From the NCBI RefSeq assembly GCF_900496995.4, contig NC_044009.1:12618001-12682000 (forward strand): a stretch of DNA of 64,000 bases, read 5' to 3'. Both the position numbers and the translations under genes were made by a program. The stretch comes from Aquila chrysaetos chrysaetos (Eukaryota; Chordata; Aves; Accipitriformes; Accipitridae). The notes beneath the pieces were generated by a model. It searched no databases. It was not told the origin of the DNA and saw only the letters and a program-made list of their open reading frames with translations. Shown piece after piece: positions 48,742 through 58,990 of the stretch (position 1 is its first letter; each line of letters begins with the position of its first letter).

Positions 48742-51700
48742 GGAATATGTACTAGTTATGTGTGTACAGACCATATTTGTGTGGGTTTGGTGCTGATCAG
48801 CTGCATGTGTGTTTACAATAGCCCTTGTGTTATCCCAGCCGGCAGCCTAAAAACACTTCCAAATTATTCCACATCAGAAGCAAAGAGGGTTTGGATAGAC
48901 TCCTAGGGGAAAGTCTTGAAGTGGTGCCCAAACCTCAGTCCCAGTGCTGTAAGTCAGGCACGTGGCTGATATTTTATCCACCCCAACTTGGACTTTTGAA
49001 AGCTGTTTTGTTTGTGGAGGAAATGGGAACTTGGGAGCAATTTTAGTCAGTGATTTCTTGGAGATGGGCTTCCTCCTGTCCTTTGTCCTGTTTTCCTCTC
49101 TTGACACACGTGCCTGCACTCTGCCCATATTTTCTAAGAAATGATGGAAAATATGTGCACGTAAGCACAACGGCTAGCCTGTACTAAAACAAACGCTTCA
49201 GTGGATAGGGACTGACCTGGTTACAATTTGTGCCTTTGGAATGACGCTGATTTTATGCATAAAACATTTGAATGACTGTAGGTGGATGAGTACTAGGGAT
49301 TTCAAGTTCAGCTCTGTCACTAAGGTTTGGTGTTTGCTGCTAACCTCAAAGTAGGCTGGGAAGTTCAGACCTAAATGGTGCTGTAATAAAAAGCTGGAAA
49401 TGCTCTGGTAAATGTTCCAGGTTTTGTCCTCGTTAAGTGTCACGAAGGTAATGATCAAAGCTTTTAGACTGCAACTTCTGTGAAGGAGAAAGAGAACTGC
49501 TGGTCCTCAGGGTCCTCAGCTCTCAGGCAGTTTTGTTGCATGGCCGCCCTGGGACCGAGCATTGATGGACTTTCCAGGTCTGAACTTCACAGGCAATGCC
49601 CTAGGACGTGGCGTCCTGAGTCAGGTGTTTCCCAACCAAGCTCAGCTCTGCAGCTTGGAGAAACAGCTGCCCTTTGGACCAGACAGCCCTCCCTGAACTC
49701 CCATGAACAAGCCAAAATCTGCAGTGGTCATTCACGAAAACATAAGTCATTGTTTTGTAGCTGTGTCGCAGGCTAGTTTAGGTCAGCAGTGGCCAAGGAT
49801 GTCAGGGGGGACAATCCTACATAATTTGAAAAAAAGCAGTATTGTGTTGTCTCAAAAAGAACTCTCTACAGTGCGATTTCAGGTCTAGAAATAACTGAGT
49901 AATTTGCTTTTTAGTTGGACTAAAGATGACATTGTTTTCCAAAAATGTTGGCATTACTGTGGCTTGGAAACTCAATACCTGAGCCAGCTCTGGTCTTGGA
50001 CCTTCAGTTACTTGTATAATAGCCCACTTTACTGTTGGAGTAAAGATCACTTTTAAAAATGTAATTTAAAACCAGCACATGCATTGATTTAGGAATGCAA
50101 AATTATTTTATTACTATCTCATCTCAAAACCTTTTCCTTGACTGTCTGCAATTCTGAATTGCAAAATGTATTACAGAAACACAGCTGTCATACTTTATAA
50201 TGTGAGACAAGACATTCTGTTGTGGTGGTTTGTCTCAAAAAAAACTAAAAAAATCCAAAGCAGTGCAAGAAGAATATGTCCAGCATCAAAGCTAGGATCA
50301 GGTGCATAACATTTTGCCCATCTGAGTATTGGCTAAAGGGTTGGGAGGAGGATGTGCTTCGGATGGGATGGACTAAGAGGTGTGTCTCTTACAGAGATTG
50401 CTAATTCCTTTAGTTAAACCGCTTTACAGAGGTCATGCTCTGAGGCTGAGAGAAAGACCTAAACTTCTCCTTCCTAGGTGGTGCAGAAGTTCAGAAGAGT
50501 ACGCATGATGCACGTGATCACTTGACTCCAGGATCTGGGGCTTTCAGACTCTCGTCTTTTCCTCTGCAATTTTATAAAAGAAATTCAGGAATCTGGTGAC
50601 ACTGAATGACCTTACAGAGAAAAGCAATAATCGCTCTGGAACTTGGGCCAATCCTTTTCCTCATTAGGGCAATGAAGCTTTTATCGCTCCTGCAGTAATG
50701 ATGCATTTTTAAAGCATTTCACACCTACTTTAAATCTCAGTAAAGACCGTGAAACTTCTTTGGTTGTGGCCACATGGTATCTATTGTTAAGCAGACTGTT
50801 AAAATGAATCAACCCAGATTAAGCAGCCAAAATTACCACTTGCTATCGCTTGCCTGAATCTGTTCCCTCAGAGACAGCCCCGTAAAGAGGCTGAATGCTG
50901 ATTAAACACTTCTCCGCCAAGTGGAGTCAGAAAAATTCTGGCAGGAATTGCCTGTAGAAAGCATGGAAAAAAAATGTACGAGACGTAAAAGGCTCGATGT
51001 GTCGGTCTGCTTGAATCCAAACCGTCCCCTGCCGCAAAACCCTTCGTTAGCGAGCCTTCCATCTGCCTGATGAGAGCTTCTGTATCCTGGCCCTGAATTT
51101 CCTTGCTCTCTCCCCAGGGGCATTATCTTGTGAGTTCATTATTACTGCTGGCTGTAATTCATACTCCAATACGCAATGCTATTAGCAAAAAAGATTAAAA
51201 AAAACCATTGGTAAATGGTCTTGATTTGCCTCGGAGCTCAGACTGGAGGTTTAAACTCCTCCTTGGAGGCAACTGTCCAGGGCAGGACTATGGGAAGGAG
51301 GCTCAGCCCATGCGCCTTCAAATGCACTTGTTGGCAATGGAGGGCAGGAGGAGAAGGTGCAACTTGCTTGTGACTTTTCCCACTGGGTTACTTAAGCAGA
51401 AGCAACTGGACCACCTCTAAAAGGGCTATTTGACCCCCAGGTAGGCTGGATCCTTGAGCGCAAGGGTACTGCTTTGTGCTAGCTGAGCATGCAGCTCTAC
51501 AGCCTCCAAATAAAGCTCATGGCTTGCAGAAAGCTGAATAAAGAGTAGCTGTCTTGCTTGCTGGAGAACATGGCTTTGATTTCACCTTCCACCACTGAGC
51601 TGGTTGTTCTTGAGCCAAGGGATATACTGAATTCGGACAATCTGCTATGTTACTGCAACCCAGTTTCAAAAAGAAAAATCAATGCTTTGTTTAGATTTTG

Positions 51701-54700
51701 TTTGTCAGCCTCTTTTTTCCTCTCCTTTCCTCTGGTCTTCCCTCTCCCCCTCTCTGAAAGCATGTACATCAGTGAGTCTTAAGGGAGCAATCACGCTTGT
51801 TCACAATGAAGGAATTTGATCTCCTGGTAATTATAGATGGAAAATCACAACATTGGGAATGTTTTCATTTGAACAGAGGGGCATTCCTGCCAAGACTTGG
51901 ATTGTCTTGGAAGAAGGAGAGTGCTGTCAGGATCACAGGATGCCAAGCTGGAAAATTCAGGGGCCAGATCCTGTGGCTGGAGAAAGCGGGTGCGATGCCA
52001 CTGACTTCAGCAGAGCTCTGACTTGTGTCAGCTGAGGATGCAGCTCCTGTGGAACTGTGCTGGGATCCTGAGAAATGCTGCGGGGTGAAAGCTTGCCTTT
52101 CAAAACACAGCGGATGACGTCTGAAACCCAGTAATCTGTTTAATATCATGTACGGTTCCTCTCCACCAGCTCTGTGTAGTCTGGCCCTTCAGTCCAAGTG
52201 ACATCTGGTGTCAATAATTGTTTTTTACTTTTTTGTAGTTTTGTTAAAGGCAAATAACTTTCACGTAGGGCTAGTGGAGGAGCTACCATCTCAGCTGATG
52301 GATGTGTCGTGCAGCCCAAAGCTGAAGAGAGCGAACCGCAAAAGTGATCACGGACTACAGCTCTGCACCTCTAACAGGGCCTCTCATCTTGCAACTCTCA
52401 GTAATTTTCTCCCCCCCGCCCCAGCAAAAACTTGTCCAGAAGCTGGTCTGAGATGGATGTAAGACCATCTGGTGCCCAGTGCGTCAATCAATGAGATCAG
52501 CCCTGGCTCCTCCTGCCCGGGTGGCTGCCACCGGCTCTGCCCAGCTGCATCAGCTTACCCAGCAGAGGGGATTTGAATGGACCCGATGCCAAAGTCTGGA
52601 ATAATTCTTCAATTGCGCGTACACTGGAGTCATTTATTTTGGTAGGTCAGTGTTTTTACTGCAAATATGCTATATTGAAACAGGGACTGCAAGCGATCAT
52701 GCCAGTGGGGCTGCTGTAGCTGAAGATGTGCAACTGCAGAGGTTGCTGTTGTTTAGGTTGTGCCCCCCTCATTTAGCTGAATCGAAGCAATTTGTGTGCT
52801 GACTTGTACCTAAACGGAGAGTTTGTTTGTGTGCCTGGGTTTGTCTCTCAGCTCCAGTAACTGCTGGGAAGGCAATAGTGGGTGAAGTGCATTGCAAATG
52901 TGCAGCAAGCCTCCGTCTCTCCAACAAGCCAGTGGTGCTTGTCTCCATGCTTTGCTTGGAATTCCTTAGCTTTGCAAATGAAGTTGAAAAATCAATTCAA
53001 GTGCTTTTCTGGGAGCCATCCCAAATAAAATTGGGCTGACTTGGCATGAAGGTGGGAGATGAGTTTCACATGGGGCTTTGCCTCCTTTCCACTGCTCTGG
53101 TATTGCTGTCCCTTCAGTAAAGCTACTGTGGTTCTGAGGGAAAGGCTTAAAAGAAGAGGGGAAGAAAACAGGAAAAAAAAACCCCAAAAGATGGAAACTG
53201 CTCTTCTCTAGGGTGTCACCTGGTAAAGAAGGACTGAAAAGCCCTGCTCCTGAGAGCCGGTATGGACCTTGGCTAAATGGGATCACACATGGCTCGCAGT
53301 GACAGCAGGATGGTGTAGGTGGGAGCAGGACATCTTTCTGAAGACAGAAGGCTTCAGGGGCTTGGTAGTGTTTGAGGTATTTTTCATTCCTTTCAACAAT
53401 TTACCTCTCTTTTGTCAGCAGCAAGCAAGTTGGACTCTGGAGAGAAAAACATCTCACTGCTTGGCAAATTCCTGTAGAGTCTGTCCTAGCTTTTTGTCCG
53501 AGGACATCTCAAGGCTCGCTTCTTCCCTGTCATTATCTTTTGGCAGGAAGAAGCGGCGATGGAGCCCTGGGAGAGGGTGCATTACCTCCATTGGCAGGGT
53601 CCATCCAGCAGGTCTCTGCCTGCTTTGCATTACCCTCCCCAAACCTATGGCTCATTGTTGGCCACGCAGCGAGGCTGGAGGGCTCCCATGACATGCATGC
53701 CAACCCAGAGGGCCTGGTGAGCAATTTCTGGCAGTCTCTGGGGCTAATTTGCATTTCATTTGGTCACGCCAGCCCACCTTAATGAGCAGTTCTGCCTTGC
53801 ATTTGACTTTTTTCCAGGATGCCAGGTTTTGGAGGTTGCAAAGAGGCAGAAAATCTGCAAACTTTACTAAAGAGGAAAATATTTAATAAAACCTTAAACC
53901 AGTGCATATTCTGTGGTGTTCTGGAAATGCTCCTGGCGTTCCCTGGTGTGAACAAGCAAGGATGGACTAGCAAACCCTGCGGCACCTGCCAGATGCCATA
54001 TTCTCTTCTAACTCCAGATTTTACTAATACAACTTGACACCAGGCTGAATATCCCAGCAGAGCTATTGCCTTATAAATAGAGAGGTAATTCGTATGTTCC
54101 AGCTCTCTGCAGCCGAGCTTAGGGAATTTTTCAGCTGTGGCTCTGGTCTGCAGTCCCACAGCACAGCAGTGACCTGTAGTGAGGAAAACTGGAGGAATAC
54201 TGCAGTTGGGTAACTCTCCCCAAAAGCGAAAGAGGTAAACAGAGATAAACAGGTGCTTGGTAATGGATATCCTTATTTTCTAGATAAACACCAGTTCTCT
54301 CTATTTCTTCCAAGCTCTGCCTCAATATCTTATATCCTCTAGAACTCACTTGGCTGGTTGCGTGTCATTACATCTATTTTATGGTGGTGTTTTTATCTGT
54401 TAAAAATAGATTTTTAAAAGCAGATTTTTCTTTTTCTTTGCGCTTTGCCTCATAAAAGACTCGTTGCCAAGTGTTTGAAACCCTGCGTCAATCAACAGTA
54501 TTTTCTACATACGAAAAGGAGAATAATTTGAATTCAAATGTGACTTCAAAAGTTAGAGTTTCGGGGGGTTTTCCCCCAGGGTTTGAAATAGGTATAATTT
54601 TAAGAGTGTTTCTTATAAGTACTTATGTCAAACTAAGTTGTAACTACAATTATTTTTTTAACAGAAAGTTGAAATTACTCATAATGACACTTTTGGACAA

Positions 54701-55127
54701 CTTCACTTGGAACGTTGATACTTTGGAAGCTGTGAAAAATCTGGGAAACACTGTGAACATTTTTAGATGCTTAGTTAAAAATTAATCATGATTCTGGGAA
54801 GGGCCTTATTTGTCCCTAACACCCTGTATTGTCACTGGTGATGGAAACCCATTCCAGGCTTTTCTCCTGGACCTTGCTCAGTAAAGGACTTGTTTCTGGA
54901 ATTGTTGTCACATGTAACCAGAGCTTGTGACTCTTATAACTTACTCAGAGTGAGCCAGCCTTGCATTTTCCTCTGCAGGCTAATGCCATGCTAATTTAAA
55001 AACTGCAACGCTGAAAGGCAAACAAAGAAGAGGATTAGACCAAACTAGTTCCACAGCACACATTGTACATACTAATGTCTTGTTGAAACAGGAGAAGGCT
55101 GAAAAAAATACTGCCCGTGGCTTAACA
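45988..55127. other. Non-coding intergenic DNA
   Basis: No gene recognised. T19 followed directly by A11 lies at 48712-48741. An AT-rich block at about 50560-50950, with spaced TAAT, ATTA and AACAAT-like cores, looks like a conserved element. Isolated ATTTGCAT octamer-type sites are present (for example 53747-53754). Confidence 0.55.
48712..48741. repeat. T19-A11 abutting homopolymers
   Basis: Nineteen T followed at once by eleven A, a perfect inverted repeat of 11 bp with no spacer. Such tracts are prone to length error in sequencing and assembly. Confidence 0.9.
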
Positions 55128-55147
55128 AGAAAGCAAGCTTGCTTTCT
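55128..55147. repeat. Perfect 20-bp palindrome
   Basis: AGAAAGCAAG followed directly by its exact reverse complement, CTTGCTTTCT, centred on a HindIII-type AAGCTT. There is no spacer. By chance about 0.06 such palindromes are expected in 64 kb of random sequence. Confidence 0.95.
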
Positions 55148-58100
55148 GAATCCCTGCGCCTTTTGCCAATCAAATAGGGAGTATTCTGCATTGCTAAAGG
55201 AGCCAAGCTAATGAGATTATGGTTTATCACTTTGGAAAATAAAACTGTGCCATTGGAAGAATACAATTTATATAGGAATTGTGCTAAACCCTCCGTATGA
55301 TCGCTGGACTCTCTTCCTGAGGTTGTTTAGGGGAAAGTGCTGAGCCTTGCAAATGTTTCCACATAAATGACTGCATCTCCAAGCAGAAAACCTTGAGCCA
55401 CTTTATGTCCTGAGTTTCATCTCAGCCAAGCAATGGCCCGAGCAAAGTCGGGCTTGGCAAGAAAAAAACGTGCAAATTTCAAATCCGGTGTTTCAAATGC
55501 ACACGTCACAGATCTCTTACTGACCTGGCTGCGTAGGCTGTGCCTGCTGTGTGACAGAAAACGCGCATTCCTTAGGATTTTCCCCAAGTGCTGCCACCTA
55601 ATTGCACTGCTAGATGTGGGGCAGCAGGAACAGACTGTCTGCAAGCAGAGAAGGAAAACCTCTGCACTGGTCGTCTTCAGGAAGAAACCCTCTGCAGCGG
55701 TCATCTTGACTGATGCTGTGCGTGTCTGTAAGAAGAGCTATAGCATCTGCTCGTGTTTCTCCAGCTCTGTAGCTCTGCGGTCTCCCACCCTCCAGGCAGC
55801 AACTGCCCCGCAGTGCGGTAGCAGCATTGGGAACCCCAAAAAGGAGAGCTTTCCGGCTCTGTGCCTGTTTCTGGCAGGTTTTAAAAGTAGTTTTACAGTT
55901 GCGTTTCTTTATCTTTGTTCCCTGCGAAATCCCCTGCTATGCAGAGCAGACAGTGCTGCCGGAGAAAGCGAGCTATCTCTGGAAAGAAAGAGTGTTCACC
56001 CACTGCAGTCACTGCGAGGTAGTAGAGGCGCTATCTCAGCAACCCTTAAACTACTAGCTCAGTAGTAGTTCAAGTGCGGGAAGAGCAGTTGTCAGCATAA
56101 TGTGCCTCTGTGGTGGGCTTGATGGGTGAGGATTTAACCCTCTCCGCTTGATTTCCCTGTTGGTATGCTAAAGGTCTGGCTTATAGGGTCAGGGGATACA
56201 GCAGCAAGCTGAACTTAGCCTTTAGCTCCTTTCAACCCTTCCCTCCCCTGTTTTGCTTTTCGCCAGCAGGAAAATATTTGCAAGACTGCATCGGGCAAAA
56301 GGTGGCTTGCTTTAGCTCTGACACAGGCCACGTAAACAGCTCCTTGGGGCTGATTCCCAGGACCACCGAAGTCAGTGGCACGAGTCCCACCATCACTTAA
56401 GGCTCCGCTAGGCTTGCTCCTAGCTGGTTATCGGAGAACACGTGGGCTGTAGTTTCTGTGCTAGAAATTCCTGATGTTTATGGACTTTTGACTTAGTTAT
56501 TTTTGGAAAACATTAGCTATGGCTTGGCATCCTGCCTAATCACTCCTCCTGGAGTATCGGTAATTCGCTCTGTTTGGGGAATTCAGAGGCTTCCCCCTCC
56601 TGTGTCCAATTTTTATTTACAGAGCCTCGTACCAATCTAAGAGCTAACTGCGGTGCCAGTTTTCCATTAGAAAGCTAAGGGTAATCCCCCCTTCTCGCTT
56701 TATCCAAACAAACCTGGTGTGCCACATTCCTCCTGTCTGCTGTTATGGTGGAGAAGCAGTCCCAGGAAAGCCTAAGTGTGATGTGAAAAGGAGCAAGATA
56801 GGAGAGAAGGGAAAAGCTGGACACCTTCTGCTTGGGGAAAAGCTGGACACCTTCTGCTTGGGGAAAAGCTGGTGCTCTGGTTAAATATCTGGTGATGGCG
56901 GTCCTGCTGCTCCCTTGGGTGGCAGTTTGAGTGCAAATGCTCTAGTGAAGCTCTTGGAAACTCCCTTTGGGGTTCAGGGTTATTTCAAATCAGTTTTGCT
57001 TGTTTTTTTTTTTTTAAATTTGCAGTATGCTAAATCTGACCCATGAAGCCCTGGGAGTTAGCTTCCCCTTGGGGACTCTCCTGGTCTCCCCACCCTTAGC
57101 TCAGGAGCAGTGTTTTAAATCCCAGAGTTTTAAACACGAACGCATGTGGGTTCTTCCTTTTCAGTTCACAGCTTTTAAGGAGGCAGTTTAGAAAGAATTT
57201 TTCCCCTTTTACAGAGAAAGCTGTGTTTCTCACCCACAAGTCAAGAACAGAAGATTTTAAGATACAAGGACCAAAGCAGAGTTTTGAGTTAAAGGACTCG
57301 GTGCTCTGTGCTTGGCACTTCTCCCCCTCTCCCCCATCCTCACTAGGTCTCAGACAAAGCACTTGGCATTTCTCAGCATCTTCCTAAAGTCTGAGGCTCT
57401 CCTTGGTTTATCCTTGCCAGCCTCACTGCAAAGCACCACTGTCCTGCTCGAGCTCTGCTAGCACATAAATTGCTGGGATCTATGAGATGGGAATGGCATT
57501 CGAGGTGATTAAACAGTGGCTATCTGCTAAAACCAAATCTCAGCCAGTGGGAAGCAGATAGGGCTGAAGCATCTTCCCCTCTGACCCGCAGGCGCCTGCA
57601 TCAGTCGGACCTGCCATCAGTGCAACCCACGTCCCGGGGGCTGACATTCACCTTCGCGTACACCCCTTCCATCTCCCTCCTAATGAACGGGAGGTTGCAG
57701 GGTGCCTGTCAGGGCAGGATTTGCCCTTTAGTGTCAATAACTTCTCTGACGGCCTATTTACGCTTTCATCTCCCGGCTGTTACTGCTGATTTATGCAATT
57801 TGCAGCGCTGAGCGATGCGGCAGCTGCAGGGAGAAGATGAGAACCAGAAACCCTGCAGGCTTCCTAGGAGATGTCTTCTCCAGTAATAAATCTGGGATGG
57901 AGGCAAGCCTGCTCTGATCGTCTGTGCATGCTCTGGTGTGTTGGGAAAGGACCAAACACCCAGATGATGCTCTCCAAAAGAAGACGTTGCCTCTTTGTTT
58001 CTTTCCTCTGCAGCTTTTTGGGATGCTGGAGCCTTATAACCGCGTTGGCTGGAAGATGCCTTTGACTCAATGATCTCCGAACGCATTCAGCTGTCAGCGG

Positions 58101-58162
58101 CTCTCACCAAACACCATTCTCCCTCCGTCACGCATGAGCACTTGCATGTAGAGCTCCCCAGG
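55148..58162. other. Non-coding intergenic DNA
   Basis: Includes a 210-codon open frame (55433-56065) with no recognisable domain and a compositionally odd, Cys/Ser/Leu-rich translation, judged a chance frame. Also a 26-bp minisatellite at 56811-56872. No gene recognised. Confidence 0.5.
56811..56872 (+). repeat. Minisatellite, 26-bp unit, 2.4 copies
   Basis: GAAAAGCTGGACACCTTCTG starts at 56811 and recurs at 56837, and a partial copy starts at 56863. The full copies are identical, so the duplication is recent. Confidence 0.95.
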
Positions 58163-58211
58163 CATGGGCTGGAGCCCATGGGGATTACAAAAGGAATGGG
58201 GATTACAAAGA
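58163..58211. repeat. 8-bp inverted repeat plus 18-bp direct repeat
   Basis: CATGGGCT (58163-58170) and AGCCCATG (58173-58180) form a hairpin with a 2-nt spacer. Overlapping it, ATGGGGATTACAAAAGGA (58178-58195) is followed by ATGGGGATTACAAAG (from 58196), period 18. Confidence 0.9.
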
Positions 58212-58235
58212 AATGTAATATCTGTCAAGCCACAG

Positions 58236-58272
58236 ACCGTGTGGCTCTGATCAGTGATTAGAGCCACACGGT
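58236..58272. repeat. Long near-perfect hairpin (13-bp perfect stem, extendable to 17)
   Basis: ACCGTGTGGCTCT (58236-58248) is the exact reverse complement of AGAGCCACACGGT (58260-58272). Inside, one G-T pair and three Watson-Crick pairs extend the stem to 17, leaving a 3-nt AGT loop at 58253-58255. No transposon terminal features or flanking duplications were recognised. It could be a template-switch scar or a small structured RNA. Confidence 0.92.
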
Positions 58273-58639
58273 GTGAGGGGCTGTACAAATTGCTACCGAT
58301 GGCGATGTTCTTTGCCCTACAGATCTCATCGTGCTTGGCTGTTAATCTCACTGTGGGGGCTCCGGGTTGTTTCTGCCACCGCTGTTGAATGCAGCAGATG
58401 TTTACTGAGTTATTCCTTGTGTTGCATGAGTGAGGGTGATGGAAATGTTGGGCAGGATGAATTTAGGGTGCCTCCTGATGCTGTGCCTAATAGAGGTGTG
58501 CTGTTGTCACTTGAGGTGCGCCCCAGGTAGATTGACAAGGTGGTGGCATGGAGACCACCTCGCCTTCTCCTCCTACAACATGAAAGGGGATGAGGTGCTT
58601 TGCCCCGCGGGCCTTGACAACTCATCTATTTTCATTATG

Positions 58640-58990
58640 TAAATGAAACTGGAGGACAGCAATAATGTCCTTTAATGGAGAGGCACACTGACAGAGCGCA
58701 GCAGAACTAATACTAAACAAATCAATTGTCACTGTGACAATTCCCTTTCCCATTTTATCTGAAATACCTACCGAGCACTCACTAAATTTGTTTGCATGCT
58801 GAAATAACTGAGTAATGAACCTTTTTTTGCAAGGAAGTGCCTTTTTTTCTCTAAATTGGAAGGCCTTCTCCCATATGTGGCTTTCTCTATCAGATTACCA
58901 ATTTGTTTTCCCAAAGGAATTACAAGCTATATAGCAAAATCTCCACTTAGGGCAGCAGATAAACAAATGAAACATGCAAGTTAGTTGAAT
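58640..58990. promoter_or_regulatory. Candidate conserved non-coding element with 19-bp SOX-like palindrome
   Basis: An AT-rich block without simple repeats follows a CpG-containing stretch. It contains AATTGTCAC-T-GTGACAATT at 58724-58742, a perfect 9-bp inverted repeat with a 1-nt centre and an ATTGT/ACAAT SOX-type core in each arm. TAAT cores are scattered through it. Conservation is guessed from texture only. Confidence 0.3.

Noticed and set aside
55433-56065. 210-codon open frame on + strand
   Set aside because: No recognisable domain or homologue, Cys/Ser-rich without pattern, an antisense frame overlaps, and there is no promoter or splice context.
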